A DNA stretch of 64,000 nucleotides, from NCBI GenBank assembly GCA_025458165.1, contig JALOTB010000006.1, forward strand, positions 1 to 64,000. Reading direction: 5' to 3'. The notes beneath the pieces were generated by a model, which was given only the letters and a program-made list of their open reading frames with translations, had not been told where the DNA came from and made no database searches. Below, piece by piece: positions 26,308-40,119 of this stretch. Source of the stretch: Chromatiaceae bacterium (GTDB lineage: Bacteria > Pseudomonadota > Gammaproteobacteria > Chromatiales > Chromatiaceae). Both the position numbers and the translations under genes were made by a program. Position 1 is the first letter of the stretch, and every line of letters starts with the position of its first letter.

Positions 26308-27099
26308 GTGACCTGCCCCAAGAGCGACGACCCCATGCTGTCGCTCGAGCAGTGGCTCGACTCCCCGCTCGGGCGCGAGCTGGTCGCCCGCGAGGCGGAG
26401 TGCCTCGGGCCGATGCTTGCGGACGTCTTCGGCTACTACCTGCTTCAGGTCGGCATGACCGACGCGTTCGGCGATGCCGTTCGCGCGAGCCCGGTGCGTC
26501 ACCGTATCCTGCTCCCGCGGAGCGCCCGCCCGCATACCCTCGGCACTCAGGTGGTCGCCTCGCCGGATCGGCTCCCGGTCGCTGGGGACAGCGTCGACGC
26601 GGTGCTTTTGCCGCATACCTTGGACTTCGTCGACGACGCTCGGCAGGTGCTGCGCGAGGTCGAGCGGGTGCTGATCCCCGAGGGGCGGGTGGTGGTCATC
26701 GGCTTCAACGCGGTCAGCCTCTGGGGTCTATGGGGCCTGATCCGAGGCGGCGGCGGGCGCGTCCCCTGGTGCGGGCGCTTCATCACCCCCTTTCGCGTCA
26801 GCGACTGGCTCTCGCTGCTCGGCTTCGACGTCGAGCGCCAGGAGGTGATGATGTTCCGCCCGCCCTGGCCGCGGACCCTGTTCCAGCGATTGTCGTTCCT
26901 CGAGCCCGTCGGCCGGCGCTTCTGGCCGCCGCTGGGTGGCGTCTATGCGATGCGCGCGGTCAAGCGCGTCTCGACACTGACCCCGCTGCGCCCGTCGTGG
27001 AAGTCGCGCCGGCCGATGCTGCACGGTGGTGCGGTGGAGCCGAGCCCGCGCCGGCTCGCGGCGCGCGGGCGGTTGCGGCCGGGGCACCCACATGGCTGA
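26308..27099 (+). CDS. YafS-like SAM-dependent methyltransferase
   Basis: 263 residues from GTG 26308, chosen because AGAGGGG lies 7-8 bp upstream; ATG 26335 is an alternative without a good RBS. It lacks the usual N-terminal glycine loop. It keeps [39 protein letters not shown] and [14 protein letters not shown] of the YafS/type 11 group. In gammaproteobacteria this gene commonly sits next to rnhA and dnaQ, as here, and it overlaps rnhA by 8 bp. Substrate unknown. Confidence 0.82.
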   Translation: MTCPKSDDPMLSLEQWLDSPLGRELVAREAECLGPMLADVFGYYLLQVGMTDAFGDAVRASPVRHRILLPRSARPHTLGTQVVASPDRLPVAGDSVDAVLLPHTLDFVDDARQVLREVERVLIPEGRVVVIGFNAVSLWGLWGLIRGGGGRVPWCGRFITPFRVSDWLSLLGFDVERQEVMMFRPPWPRTLFQRLSFLEPVGRRFWPPLGGVYAMRAVKRVSTLTPLRPSWKSRRPMLHGGAVEPSPRRLAARGRLRPGHPHG

Positions 27100-27535
27100 G
27101 CTGGTGGAGGTCTTCACCGACGGGGCCTGCAAAGGTAACCCGGGCCCCGGCGGTTGGGGCGCGCTGCTGCGCTACGGCGCGCACGAGAGGGAGCTGCACG
27201 GCGGCGAGGGGCAGACCACCAACAACCGCATGGAGCTGATGGCGGTAATCCAGGCGCTGGAGGCACTCAATCGGCCGAGTCCGGTACGCATCACGACCGA
27301 CTCCCAGTACGTCAAACGCGGGGTCACCGAGTGGATCACGCGCTGGAAGCGCAACGGCTGGCTGACCGCGGAGCGCAAAGCCGTGAAGAACCGGGACCTG
27401 TGGGAGCGGCTCGATCGCGCCCTCGCCCGGCATCAGGTCCAGTGGCACTGGGTTCGTGGACATGCGGGTCACCCCGAGAACGAGCGCGCGGACCGGCTGG
27501 CCAACCGCGGCATCCCCAGGGGTCAAGGGGCGTGA
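27092..27535 (+). CDS. rnhA: Ribonuclease HI
   Basis: Degrades the RNA strand of RNA-DNA hybrids. 147 residues: [19 protein letters not shown] (first catalytic Asp), [13 protein letters not shown] (Glu), [14 protein letters not shown] (Asp), [16 protein letters not shown] (His and last Asp). Full set of catalytic carboxylates present. The start overlaps the end of the yafS-like gene; dnaQ follows after 4 bp. Confidence 0.97.
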   Translation: MAELVEVFTDGACKGNPGPGGWGALLRYGAHERELHGGEGQTTNNRMELMAVIQALEALNRPSPVRITTDSQYVKRGVTEWITRWKRNGWLTAERKAVKNRDLWERLDRALARHQVQWHWVRGHAGHPENERADRLANRGIPRGQGA

Positions 27536-27539
27536 CGCC

Positions 27540-28253
27540 ATGAGACAGGTCGTGCTCGATACCGAGACCACCGGGCTGGAGCCGGCCGAGGGTCACCGTA
27601 TCATCGAGATCGGTTGCGTCGAGCTGATCGACCGCCGGCTCACCGGCAATAACTTCCACCAGTACCTCCAGCCGCAGCGGGCGATCGAGGCCGGTGCGGC
27701 CGATGTCCACGGGATCACGGATGACTTCCTGCGTGACAAGCCCCGTTTCGCGGACGTCGCCGAGGATTTCCTCGACTACATTCGTGGGGCGGAGCTGATC
27801 ATCCACAACGCCCCCTTCGATCTCGGCTTTCTCGATCACGAGCTCAGGCTCTGCCGTGCCGAGGCGCCGCCGCTCGCCGAGCTCTGTGCGGTGACCGACA
27901 CCCTGGTGCTCGCGCGCGCCCTGCACCCGGGGCAGCGCAACAGCCTCGACGCCCTGTGCAAGCGCTATCAGGTCGACAATTCCCATCGCGACCGCCACGG
28001 CGCCTTGCTGGACGCCGAGATCCTCGCCGACGTCTATCTCGCGATGACCGGTGGCCAGGTCAGTCTGGCCCTCGGGCACCAGACCGAGGCCGGCGGGCTC
28101 AGGGGGCGTGAGCCGGTGCGGCGGCTCCCGGCGCAGCGGCCGCGGCTTCTGGTCGTGCGGGCGAGTGAGGCCGAGACCAACGCCCACGCGGCGCAGCTCG
28201 CGGAGATCGAACGTGCGAGCGGCGGCGTCTGTGTGTGGCTCAGGGAGTCTTAG
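27540..28253 (+). CDS. dnaQ: DNA polymerase III epsilon subunit (3'-5' proofreading exonuclease)
   Basis: 237 residues. DEDDh exonuclease motifs: VVLDTETTGLEP (ExoI), VHGITDDFL and IHNAPFDLGFLDHEL (ExoII), HRDRHGALLDAEILADVYL (ExoIII). The C-terminal ~40 residues, which would contact the alpha subunit, are followed by a short variable tail. Last gene of the yafS-rnhA-dnaQ group, convergent with fnr. Confidence 0.95.
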   Translation: MRQVVLDTETTGLEPAEGHRIIEIGCVELIDRRLTGNNFHQYLQPQRAIEAGAADVHGITDDFLRDKPRFADVAEDFLDYIRGAELIIHNAPFDLGFLDHELRLCRAEAPPLAELCAVTDTLVLARALHPGQRNSLDALCKRYQVDNSHRDRHGALLDAEILADVYLAMTGGQVSLALGHQTEAGGLRGREPVRRLPAQRPRLLVVRASEAETNAHAAQLAEIERASGGVCVWLRES

Positions 28254-28286
28254 CGGGCGCCCCGGCGGCGCCCGTCCGTCCTCGGC

Positions 28287-29078
28287 TCAGGAAGACCGCC
28301 GGCGGTGGTCGCTGCCTTGGATTCCCGAGACGATGGTCTCCAGCGCGTCGAGGTCGAGCAGCTCGACGTGCTTGCGATCGACCCGCAGCAGCCCCTCGTC
28401 CTGGAAGCGCGTAAACAGCCGGCTCACGGTCTCGACGGCGAGACCGAGATAGTTACCGATCTCGTGGCGGGACATGCTCAGATAGAAGTCGGTTGGCGAC
28501 AGGCCCCGCTGGTGCAGCCGGCGAGACATGCTCAGCAGGAACGTGGCCAGGCGCTCGTCGGCGCTCTTCTTGCCGAGCAGTAGCAACATTTCAGTGTCTT
28601 GGCCAATCTCCTTGCTGAGCAGCCGGTAGAGCTGGTGCTGGAGCGAGGCGATGCTGCTGGCGAGCTCCTCCAGGCGCGTGAAGGGCAGCTCGCAGATGGC
28701 GGAGGTCTCAAGGACCTTGGCCGAGCAGCTATGGACCTCGCCGTCGATGGCATCCAAGCCGACCAGCTCACCCGGGAGGTGGAAGCCCAGGACCTGCTCG
28801 CCCCCCTCTTCGTTGGGGGCATAGGTCTTCACCGACCCGGTCTTGACCACATAGAGCGAGCGGAAGCGCTCCCCGCTGCGGAACAGGTAGTCCCCGCGGT
28901 GCAGGGGGCGGGTGCGTTTGACGATGCTGTCGAGGCGGTCGACGTCCTCGGGGGTGAGCCCCATGGGGAGGCACAGCGCCGAGATCGTGCAGTTCTTGCA
29001 GGCGACCCGGATGGTTTCGAAGGAAATGACCTTACGCTCAGCCAAGATCGTGACTCCGCCAGAGGCAATCCGCGGCAT
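28287..29078 (-). CDS. fnr: FNR-type oxygen-sensing transcription regulator
   Basis: Global regulator with an oxygen-labile [4Fe-4S] cluster. About 263 residues from ATG 29078. The N-terminal cysteines C27-x2-C30-x5-C36 (ACKNCTISALCLP) and the internal C118 (VHSCSA) match the four FNR cluster ligands. The cyclic-nucleotide-like sensor fold (GDYLFRSGERFRSLYVV) is followed by a HTH with LGLAVETVSRLFTRFQ, the E--SR contact set for TTGAT half-sites. A matching FNR box lies upstream of ccoN (41287-41300). It lies 3' of the sulfur globule gene on the same strand, past a terminator. Confidence 0.93.
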   Translation of the reverse strand: MPRIASGGVTILAERKVISFETIRVACKNCTISALCLPMGLTPEDVDRLDSIVKRTRPLHRGDYLFRSGERFRSLYVVKTGSVKTYAPNEEGGEQVLGFHLPGELVGLDAIDGEVHSCSAKVLETSAICELPFTRLEELASSIASLQHQLYRLLSKEIGQDTEMLLLLGKKSADERLATFLLSMSRRLHQRGLSPTDFYLSMSRHEIGNYLGLAVETVSRLFTRFQDEGLLRVDRKHVELLDLDALETIVSGIQGSDHRRRSS

Positions 29079-29172
29079 TTTGCGGTCTGCGTTGATCTCG
29101 ATCAAGCCGCGGCAGCGCAGGGCCAGTGGGTTGGCGGCCTTGGCTCGGGGCGACGCGGTGGTCACCGGGCAC

Positions 29173-29201
29173 AAAAAAAGCCGCGCCCAAGGCGCGGCTT
29201 T
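29173..29201 (-). terminator. Terminator of the sulfur globule protein gene
   Basis: AAAGCCGCGCC/GGCGCGGCTTT (29177-29187, 29191-29201), 11-bp stem with 3-nt loop. A seven-A run on the plus strand gives a T-tract for the minus strand. Confidence 0.9.
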
Positions 29202-29229
29202 GTGGTGTCCGGCTGCGCCGGACCTGTGC

Positions 29230-29598
29230 TTACTTGGCCTCGCCGCCAGCGGGGGCCGCCGGTGCCGGCATGGCATAGGGTGCCGCATAGGGCGCGCCAT
29301 AGCCGTAGCCCGGGTAGCCGCCCCAGGGGCCGCCGCCGTAGCCGTAGGGGCCGTAGCCGTAGTAGTCGCGGTAGCGGTTGTAGCCGCGGCCGAAGCCACG
29401 CCCGCCACCCGACATGTTCATGTTGAAGTCGCCGTAGCCGTCACCCATCATGTCGTTCCACCAGTCATTCCCGCCCCAGCCGGAGCCAGGATAGCCGCCC
29501 CAGGGGCCGCCACCCCACCACGCCTGGGCCGAGGTCATGGAGAAGGACGCGGCGCCCGCGATCACGGCGACGCCCAGGATCTTGCCAAGCTTTTGCAT
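29230..29598 (-). CDS. Sulfur globule protein (Sgp family)
   Basis: Structural protein of the envelope around stored sulfur globules, 122 residues. The signal peptide ([21 protein letters not shown]) is followed by a low-complexity mature chain very rich in Gly, Tyr, Trp and Pro ([55 protein letters not shown]). This resembles the CV1/CV2-type globule proteins of Chromatiaceae. The ATG follows AGGAG. Strong -10, leader hairpin and strong terminator suggest high expression as a single gene. Which paralogue (SgpA, B or C) it matches cannot be decided by eye. Confidence 0.88.
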   Translation of the reverse strand: MQKLGKILGVAVIAGAASFSMTSAQAWWGGGPWGGYPGSGWGGNDWWNDMMGDGYGDFNMNMSGGGRGFGRGYNRYRDYYGYGPYGYGGGPWGGYPGYGYGAPYAAPYAMPAPAAPAGGEAK

Positions 29599-29622
29599 AA
29601 CTGACGCTCCTAGAGAGTGTAG

Positions 29623-33710
<4,088 letters not shown>

Positions 33711-33764
33711 TCTGCGCGCCGGGTTTGGTGGTAGCCAGCCCGAAGCCGTACGAGCGGACCCGGC

Positions 33765-34079
33765 ATGCGCATCCTAATCGGCTTCCTGCTGCTGACCCTC
33801 GTGCTGCTCCAATATCGCCTCTGGGTGGGGGAGGGGAGCCTTGCGGAGGTCAGCGCCCTGCGTGGGGAGATCGCCACCCAGCGCGCCGAGATCGCCCGGA
33901 TGCAGACGCGCAACGAGGTCCTCGAGGCCGAGGTGCGTGACCTCCGCGACGGGCTGGAGGCCCTCGAGGAGCGGGCGCGCAGCGAGCTCGGCATGATCAA
34001 GCGGGGGGAGCTTTTCCTGCAGCTCATCGAGGGGGCGCCGCCGCAGCCGACCACGCCTTCGCCAGGGCCGGCGAATTGA
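33765..34079 (+). CDS. ftsB: Cell division protein FtsB
   Basis: Bitopic divisome protein of the FtsQLB complex, 104 residues. The short N-terminus leads into a TM helix ([20 protein letters not shown]), then a coiled coil ([20 protein letters not shown] onward) and the end [16 protein letters not shown], a conserved FtsB feature. Typical position between eno and ispD; overlaps ispD by 4 bp. Confidence 0.93.
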   Translation: MRILIGFLLLTLVLLQYRLWVGEGSLAEVSALRGEIATQRAEIARMQTRNEVLEAEVRDLRDGLEALEERARSELGMIKRGELFLQLIEGAPPQPTTPSPGPAN

Positions 34080-34783
34080 CCGGGCGCCGCGCGGGTTGCT
34101 GGGCGGTGATCCCCGCGGCCGGGGTCGGCCGGCGGTTCGGAGCCGCCCGGCCCAAGCAGTACCTGGATCTCGCCGGACGGCCGGTGATCGAGCATGCGAT
34201 GCGCCCGCTGCTCGGCCATCCCCGCATCCGCGGACTGGTGGTCGCGCTCGATCCAGCGGACGCCTACTGGGCGGACACCCAGCTCGCCGCCGATCCGCGC
34301 GTCCGCCGGGCCGCCGGGGGTGCCGAGCGCTGCCACTCGGTGCTGAATGCCCTGGAGCTTCTGGCCACCGAGGCCGATCCCGAGGACTGGGTCCTGGTGC
34401 ACGATGCCGCTCGACCGTGCCTGCGCGCGGCCGATCTCGACCGGCTCATCGCCACGCTGGAGGACGATCCGGTCGGGGGCCTGCTCGGTGTCCCGGTGCG
34501 CGACACCATGAAGGAGTCGGACGACAGCGGGCGGTCCGTCCGCACCCTGCCCAGGGCCCGACTCTGGCACGCCTACACCCCGCAGATGTTCCGCCTCGGC
34601 CTGCTGCGTCGGGCGCTACGGGGCGCGCTGGAGGCCGGGCACCTGGTCACCGACGACGCGAGCGCGGTGGAGCTCCTCGGCCTCGCCCCGCGGCTCGTCG
34701 AGGGGCAGGCGGACAACATCAAGATCACGCGTGTGGAGGATCTGGGCTTGGCGCGGTTCTATCTCCAGGAGCAGGGCCGCTGA
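34076..34783 (+). CDS. ispD: 2-C-methyl-D-erythritol 4-phosphate cytidylyltransferase
   Basis: MEP-pathway enzyme making CDP-methylerythritol. 235 residues from a TTG start overlapping the ftsB stop (TTGA). [20 protein letters not shown] is the nucleotide-binding signature; [24 protein letters not shown] and the C-terminal DDASAVE and [10 protein letters not shown] are typical. Adjacent to ispF, the later enzyme of the pathway. Confidence 0.95.
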   Translation: MTGRRAGCWAVIPAAGVGRRFGAARPKQYLDLAGRPVIEHAMRPLLGHPRIRGLVVALDPADAYWADTQLAADPRVRRAAGGAERCHSVLNALELLATEADPEDWVLVHDAARPCLRAADLDRLIATLEDDPVGGLLGVPVRDTMKESDDSGRSVRTLPRARLWHAYTPQMFRLGLLRRALRGALEAGHLVTDDASAVELLGLAPRLVEGQADNIKITRVEDLGLARFYLQEQGR

Positions 34784-35253
34784 TGTTGGTCGGGCAGGGG
34801 ATCGACGCCCACCGCTTCGCGCCGGGCCGGCCGCTGGTGCTCGCCGGCGTGCGGGTCGAGCACGACCAGGGGCTCGCCGCCCACTCCGATGGCGACGTCG
34901 CCATCCACGCCCTGTGCGACGCACTCCTGGGCGCGGCGGGGCTCGGCGATATCGGCCGCCATTTTCCGGACACCGATCCCCAGTACGCCGGGATCGACAG
35001 CCGTATCCTGCTGCGGCGGGTGATGGCGAGCCTGCGCGAGCGCGGGCTCTCGGTCCACAACGCCGACCTCACCCTGGTCGCCCAGCGGCCGCGGCTCGCG
35101 CCCCACATCCCCGCGATGTGCGAGGTGTTGGCCGCCGACCTCGGCTGCCCCACCGAGCGGGTGAACGTCAAGGCAACCACCACCGAGCGCATGGGTTTCA
35201 CCGGCCGTGGGGAGGGAATCGCGGCGTTTGCGGTTGTGCTGCTTGTGCCGTGA
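34783..35253 (+). CDS. ispF: 2-C-methyl-D-erythritol 2,4-cyclodiphosphate synthase
   Basis: MEP-pathway enzyme, 156 residues. [20 protein letters not shown] holds the metal-binding Asp and His; [34 protein letters not shown] (spread over two motifs, [11 protein letters not shown] and GDIGRHFPD) and [20 protein letters not shown] complete the family signature. ATG overlaps the ispD stop by one base. Confidence 0.97.
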   Translation: MLVGQGIDAHRFAPGRPLVLAGVRVEHDQGLAAHSDGDVAIHALCDALLGAAGLGDIGRHFPDTDPQYAGIDSRILLRRVMASLRERGLSVHNADLTLVAQRPRLAPHIPAMCEVLAADLGCPTERVNVKATTTERMGFTGRGEGIAAFAVVLLVP

Positions 35254-36308
35254 GCGGCGACTTGCCTGCCTGGCGGCCATTTGCGGAGCTACCGCGTGCC
35301 CATGGTGTCCCGCCGGTGACGGGCCGGCTGCGGGTGCGGGACGAGGACTTCGCGGTGGTCGAGGACCTCGCCTTCGCGCCAGACGGCGAGGGTGAGCATG
35401 CCCTGCTCTGGGTGCGCAAGACCGGGGCGAACACCGAGTGGGTAGCCCGCCAACTCGCCGCCCACGCTGGGGTGGCCGCGTCGGCGATCGGCTTCGCCGG
35501 GCTCAAGGACCGTCGTGCCGTCACCAGCCAGTGGTTCTCGGTGCACCTGCCGGGCCGCCCGGACCCGGACTGGGCGGCGTTCGCGGTTCCCGGCGTGGAG
35601 ATCCTGGCCGCGCATCGCCACCGCCGCAAGCTCCAACGCGGGGCGCTGCGCGGCAACTGCTTCGTGATTCGCGTACGCGGGCTGGCCGGCGACCGGGATG
35701 CCCTGCGCGAGCGCCTGGAGCGGGTGCGTGGGCGGGGCGTGCCCAACTACTTCGGTCATCAGCGCTTTGGCCGCGAGGACGGCAACCTGCGGGCCGCTGG
35801 CGCCCTCTTCGCGGGCGAGATCCGGCGTGTCGACCGCCATCGGCGCGGCCTCTGGCTCTCGGCCGCCCGCTCGCAGCTTTTCAACGAGGTGCTCGCCCTG
35901 CGAGTGGCGCGCGGCGACTGGGACCAGGCGCTTGCCGGCGATCGGCTCCAGCTCCGAGGCTCTGGCTCGCACTTCGCGGCGCCCGTCGTCGATCAGGGCC
36001 TGCGCGAGCGCGTGCTCGCCTTCGACGTCGACCCGACCGGTCCGCTTTGGGGGTCGGGCGCGGATCTGGTCAGCGGTGAGGTCGCGGAGTTGGAGGCGGC
36101 GGTCGCCGCTCGCCTCCCGCAGTGGGTGGCCGGGCTCGCCGCTGCCGGGCTGCGCCAGGAGCGCCGGCCGCTGCGGCTCTCCCCGCGGGAGCTGGAACTG
36201 GTGTCGACCGATCCCGACGGGATCGAGCTCCGCTTCGCCCTGCCAGCCGGGGCCTATGCTACCAGCGTCTTGCGCGAGCTGGTCGACTGGACCGAGCCGG
36301 AAGCCTGA
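35250..36308 (+). CDS. truD: tRNA pseudouridine(13) synthase TruD
   Basis: Modifies U13 of tRNA. 352 residues from GTG 35250, which overlaps the ispF stop (GTGA). [17 protein letters not shown] contains the catalytic Asp; [18 protein letters not shown] and [14 protein letters not shown] are TruD-specific. Typical location between ispF and surE. Confidence 0.95.
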   Translation: MSGDLPAWRPFAELPRAHGVPPVTGRLRVRDEDFAVVEDLAFAPDGEGEHALLWVRKTGANTEWVARQLAAHAGVAASAIGFAGLKDRRAVTSQWFSVHLPGRPDPDWAAFAVPGVEILAAHRHRRKLQRGALRGNCFVIRVRGLAGDRDALRERLERVRGRGVPNYFGHQRFGREDGNLRAAGALFAGEIRRVDRHRRGLWLSAARSQLFNEVLALRVARGDWDQALAGDRLQLRGSGSHFAAPVVDQGLRERVLAFDVDPTGPLWGSGADLVSGEVAELEAAVAARLPQWVAGLAAAGLRQERRPLRLSPRELELVSTDPDGIELRFALPAGAYATSVLRELVDWTEPEA

Positions 36309-36311
36309 AGA

Positions 36312-36339
36312 CCCGCGCCCCGCGGCGTTGGGGCGCGGG
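36312..36339. terminator. Bidirectional stem-loop between convergent truD and smr
   Basis: CCCGCGCCCC/GGGGCGCGGG, 10-bp perfect stem with 8-nt loop, in the 39-bp gap between two convergent genes. There is no good T-tract on either side. Confidence 0.5.
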
Positions 36340-36347
36340 GTTCGGGG

Positions 36348-36905
36348 TCAACCGGACCGTCGCTCCCGCAGCGCCTTGTCTGGGTTGCGCAGGAGGACGT
36401 ACACGGCGCCGGTGCCCCCGTCGCGGCGGGTGGCGCTGCAGAAGGCCAGGACCTCGGCGCGCAGCCTCAACCAGTAGTTGACCTTGCATTTAAGCACCGG
36501 CTGGCGCTCCTCGGAGCGAAATCCCTTGCCGTGGATAACGGACACGCAGCGCGCCCGCCGCCGCGCGCAGTCGGCGAGGAACTCGTCGAGGCAGCGCTGC
36601 GCGTGGCTTACGGTGAGGCCGTGCAGGTCGAGCTCGAGATCCACCGGGAGATAGCCGCGCTGCAGATCCGCGAGCAGGCGATTCTGAACCCCGGGGCGGG
36701 CGAACAGGAGGAACTCCCCACACTCGACCTCCGCCTCGGACAGGGCGGCAGGGCCCGTCGCCTCGCTGAGGTAGCTCGGCTGGACGATGGGGACCGGCCG
36801 CGGGCGGCGGCGGTAGGGCTCGGGGCGCTCCTCGCCCAGCCGCTCGGCGTCGGCGACCGCCTCGCGAAAGAGGTCCGCTTCCGTCTCGTCGGGAGGCTGA
36901 GGCAT
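36348..36905 (-). CDS. Smr-domain protein (SmrA/YdaL-like)
   Basis: 185 residues. The N-terminal half is charged and variable. The C-terminal Smr domain (about 90-180) has DLELDLHGLTVSHAQRCLDEFL, VSVIHGKGFRSEERQPVLK (HGKG core motif) and GGTGAVYVLLR, as in nuclease-type MutS2/SmrA proteins. It is inserted on the minus strand between truD and surE. Confidence 0.87.
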   Translation of the reverse strand: MPQPPDETEADLFREAVADAERLGEERPEPYRRRPRPVPIVQPSYLSEATGPAALSEAEVECGEFLLFARPGVQNRLLADLQRGYLPVDLELDLHGLTVSHAQRCLDEFLADCARRRARCVSVIHGKGFRSEERQPVLKCKVNYWLRLRAEVLAFCSATRRDGGTGAVYVLLRNPDKALRERRSG

Positions 36906-37113
36906 GGGGCTGCGACCGTTGGGGGGCGCTCGCGGCGAGTATACCAGCGGCCGGCGCCTGCGCTCGGCCAGTGTCCGCGGCCCGTGATTCCAGTATGATC
37001 GCGGCCCATTGGGACCCCGGCCCCCGCGGCGGCCCGGGGCGCGCGACGTACGCTCTGCTTACCCCGACGCCGAGTCTCCACTCCCCCGCCTGGGGGGCGG
37101 GGCCCTAGGGCCG

Positions 37114-37863
37114 ATGAAGATCCTGATCAGCAACGACGACGGTTACCTGTCCCCTGGGCTACGCATACTGGCCGACACCCTCTCCGCGCTGGGGCAGGTC
37201 ACGGTGGTCGCCCCAGACCGCGACCGCAGCGGGGCGAGCAATTCGCTCACGCTGACCGTCCCGATCCGTGCCCACCGCGCGGAAAACGGCTTCTTCCGGG
37301 TCGAGGGCACGCCCACGGACTGCGTGCATCTCGCGATCACCGGGCTGCTCGCGGAGGAGCCCGACATGGTGGTGGCGGGGATCAACCATGGCCCCAATCT
37401 CGGCGACGACATCATCTACTCGGGCACCGTTGCCGCCGCGACCGAGGGGCGCTTCCTCGGGCTGCCGGCGATGGCGATCTCGATCGACGCCTTCGAGCCG
37501 GCCCATCTGGGGACGGCTGCGCGGGTCGCCGAACGGCTGGTCGGGAACCTGCTGTCGAGCCCGCTCGGCCCTAACCTGATCCTCAACGTCAACGTCCCCG
37601 ACCTGCCCTACGAGCAGATACGCGGGTACGCGGCGACACGCCTCGGCCATCGCCACAAGGCGGAGCCGGTGACCGCGGCGCGCGACCCGCGCGGGCGGAC
37701 GGTCTACTGGATCGGACCCGCGGGTCCCGAGCAGGATGCCGGCCCCGGGACGGACTTCCACGCCCTGCGCAACGGGTTCGTTTCGGTGACCCCGTTGCAG
37801 GTCGACCTCACCCGCCATGCCCTGATCAGCCCGCTCGCCGAATGGCTCGAGGCTTGCCAGTGA
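37114..37863 (+). CDS. surE: 5'/3'-nucleotidase SurE
   Basis: Stationary-phase survival phosphatase, 249 residues. [14 protein letters not shown] (metal-binding Asp pair), [52 protein letters not shown] and [20 protein letters not shown] are family signatures. The ATG at 37114 is preceded by a GC-rich leader with a possible -10 TATGAT at 36994-36999. Overlaps pcm (GTGA). Confidence 0.97.
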   Translation: MKILISNDDGYLSPGLRILADTLSALGQVTVVAPDRDRSGASNSLTLTVPIRAHRAENGFFRVEGTPTDCVHLAITGLLAEEPDMVVAGINHGPNLGDDIIYSGTVAAATEGRFLGLPAMAISIDAFEPAHLGTAARVAERLVGNLLSSPLGPNLILNVNVPDLPYEQIRGYAATRLGHRHKAEPVTAARDPRGRTVYWIGPAGPEQDAGPGTDFHALRNGFVSVTPLQVDLTRHALISPLAEWLEACQ

Positions 37864-38525
37864 CCGCGGACGTGCTCCAGACGGGCGTGGGGATGACCTC
37901 GCTGCGCACCCGCGAGCGTCTGATCCAGCGTCTCGCCGAGGCCGGCATCCGCGACCCGGCGGTGCTCGAGGCTATGCGCAAGGTGCCGCGGCACCTCTTC
38001 GTCGACGAGGCACTGGCCAGCCGCGCCTACGAAGACTCGGCGCTGCCGATCGGGCATGGGCAGACCATTTCCCAGCCCTACACGGTAGCGCGCATGACCG
38101 AGGCGCTCCTCGCGCGCGGGCGGCCCGACACGGTGCTCGAGATCGGGACCGGATCGGGCTTCCAGACTGCGGTGCTCGCCTCGTTGGTGCGCCGCGTCTA
38201 CAGCGTGGAGCGCGTCGCGGCGCTGCTCGCCGAGGCTCAGTTGAGGCTCCAGACGCTGAAGCTGCGCAACGTGAGGCTGCGCCATTGCGACGGCGGGCTG
38301 GGGTGGCCGGAATACGCCCCATTCGGCGCCATCCTGGTCACCGCGGCGCCCGAGGGCATCCCGCGCGGGCTGGTCAACCAGCTCGTGCCCGGCGGCGCCA
38401 TGGTGCTGCCGATCGGCCGCGGTAGCCATCAGGTACTGGTGCGGGTCGTGCGCTCAGGCGACGGCTACGAGCACGAGATCCTGGAGCCGGTCACCTTTGT
38501 TCCCTTGCTAGGCGGGGTCGCCTGA
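37860..38525 (+). CDS. pcm: Protein-L-isoaspartate O-methyltransferase
   Basis: Repairs isoaspartyl residues in aged proteins. About 221 residues from GTG 37860; ATG 37893 ([10 protein letters not shown]) is an alternative. [35 protein letters not shown] is represented by KVPRHLFV and [15 protein letters not shown]; the SAM loop is [16 protein letters not shown]. Belongs to the surE-pcm-yqaA-nlpD-rpoS string. Confidence 0.96.
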   Translation: MTADVLQTGVGMTSLRTRERLIQRLAEAGIRDPAVLEAMRKVPRHLFVDEALASRAYEDSALPIGHGQTISQPYTVARMTEALLARGRPDTVLEIGTGSGFQTAVLASLVRRVYSVERVAALLAEAQLRLQTLKLRNVRLRHCDGGLGWPEYAPFGAILVTAAPEGIPRGLVNQLVPGGAMVLPIGRGSHQVLVRVVRSGDGYEHEILEPVTFVPLLGGVA

Positions 38526-39103
38526 TGCGCCTGTTCTCACCGCTCTACGAGCGCGCCATGCGCTGGTCGCGGCATCGCCACGCCCCCTGGTACCTGGGTG
38601 GGTTGAGCTTCGCCGAGTCATCCTTCTTCCCGATCCCGCCGGACGTGATGCTCGCGCCGATGTGCATGGCGGCGCCCCGGCGGGCCTGGAACTACGCCGC
38701 GCTGACGACCTTGACTTCGGTCCTCGGCGGGCTCTTCGGCTACGCGATCGGGTACTTCGCGTTCGGGCTGGTCGAGCCGCTGGTGGGGGAGGGCGGTCGC
38801 TATGCCGAGCCCTTCGCCGCGGCCCAGGCCTGGTTTTCCGAGTGGGGTGTGTGGGCGATCTTTGTGGCCGGCTTCTCGCCCATCCCTTACAAGATCTTCA
38901 CCATCACGGCCGGGGTGCTGCACATGGCGCTGCTACCCTTTGTGATTGCGTCGGCGGTTGGCCGGGGGGCGCGGTTCTTCCTGGTCGCCGCATTGATGGC
39001 CTGGGGCGGAGAGCGGATGGAGGGGTTGCTCAGACAGTACGTCGACCGCATCGGCTGGTTGGTCGTGGCGCTCGTGGTGGCGGTGGTGCTCGTCTACTAC
39101 TAG
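38525..39103 (+). CDS. DedA/YqaA-type inner-membrane protein
   Basis: 192 residues, about four to five membrane segments. FAESSFFPIPPDVMLAPM and VAGFSPIPYKIFTITAG are the twin 'FxPxP' motifs of the YqaA branch of the VTT/DedA superfamily, linked to lipid scrambling in related proteins. It overlaps the pcm stop by one base and keeps the usual position between pcm and nlpD. Confidence 0.9.
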   Translation: MRLFSPLYERAMRWSRHRHAPWYLGGLSFAESSFFPIPPDVMLAPMCMAAPRRAWNYAALTTLTSVLGGLFGYAIGYFAFGLVEPLVGEGGRYAEPFAAAQAWFSEWGVWAIFVAGFSPIPYKIFTITAGVLHMALLPFVIASAVGRGARFFLVAALMAWGGERMEGLLRQYVDRIGWLVVALVVAVVLVYY

Positions 39104-39110
39104 GACGCGG

Positions 39111-39980
39111 ATGGGAGCCGGGCCACTCGCAACACCGGACCGCCCGGCACTGATGCTGGGACCCTCGTGCGGAGCGCTCAAGCTTGCGGCCTTGCTGTTC
39201 GTCTCCCTGCTCGCGATGCTGCTCGGCGGTTGTGCCGCCACGGGCCCCGCCCCGGTCGAGAGTCGCGACGGCAGCAGCCCGCTCCCCGGTGGCTATTACC
39301 GCGTGCGCGAGGGCGACACGCTCCAGCACATCGCCCTCCGTCACGGCCTGGAGATGGCGCAGCTCGCGGAATGGAACGGGCTGCAGGCGCCTTACCGGAT
39401 CACTACCGGGCGGCTGCTCAGGCTGGTCCCCGACCCGGCGTTGAGTCCATCCGCGGGTCCGGCCGCGGTGGCCGGGCAGCCGGACAAGTCCACAGGGTCG
39501 ACCCAAGGGGCTGCGCGCCGAGGGGGTGGTGTCGCGACCACGACCGCCCCGGTGCAGCCCTCCGAGCCTAAGGCCAAGCCCGCCGCGGTGAAGGCCGGAC
39601 CGGGGGGCCTGCGCTGGCAGTGGCCGATCTCCGGGCGGGTGGTGCAGGGCTTCCGCGAAGGCGACCGCACGCGCCAGGGGGTACGAATCGCGGGGCGCGC
39701 GGGCCAGACCGTGGCGGCTGCCGCAGGTGGGACGGTGGTCTACAGCGGCAGTGGACTCAAGGGTTACGGCAACCTTATCATCGTTAAGCACAACAACGAA
39801 TTTCTCAGCGCGTACGGGTTCAACCGGCGCCTGTTGGTGAAGGAAGGCCAGCAGGTGCGGCGCGGCCAAAGTGTTGCGGAGGTCGGGCAGGCGGGGGGTG
39901 GGCAGTATCTGCTCCACTTCGAGATCCGGCGCAACGGAGTCGCCACGGATCCGTTGGTCTTTCTGCCCAGGTCCCGTTGA
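39111..39980 (+). CDS. nlpD: Lipoprotein NlpD, murein hydrolase activator
   Basis: Outer-membrane lipoprotein, 289 residues (ATG 39111; ATG 39153 is also possible). The signal has the lipobox LLGGC. A LysM domain follows (YYRVREGDTLQHIALRHGL), then a Pro/Ala linker and a C-terminal LytM/M23 fold (QWPISGRVVQGF, KGYGNLIIVKHNNEF, LHFEIRRNGVATDPLVFLP). Catalytic metal ligands are incomplete (RTRQGVRIAG instead of H-x-x-x-D), as in NlpD, which activates amidases and does not cleave murein itself. Confidence 0.92.
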   Translation: MGAGPLATPDRPALMLGPSCGALKLAALLFVSLLAMLLGGCAATGPAPVESRDGSSPLPGGYYRVREGDTLQHIALRHGLEMAQLAEWNGLQAPYRITTGRLLRLVPDPALSPSAGPAAVAGQPDKSTGSTQGAARRGGGVATTTAPVQPSEPKAKPAAVKAGPGGLRWQWPISGRVVQGFREGDRTRQGVRIAGRAGQTVAAAAGGTVVYSGSGLKGYGNLIIVKHNNEFLSAYGFNRRLLVKEGQQVRRGQSVAEVGQAGGGQYLLHFEIRRNGVATDPLVFLPRSR

Positions 39981-40119
39981 CTCGCGCCCCCGGTGCAGCG
40001 CCCACTACGCCATCATTGGTGCCGTTCCCGGTGGAATGGATACCAAGGGCGGCGGTAACGCGGGACCCGCAATCGATGCGTGCTGGCGGCAGGGGGTAGG
40101 GTCCTACCGCTGAGGAGCA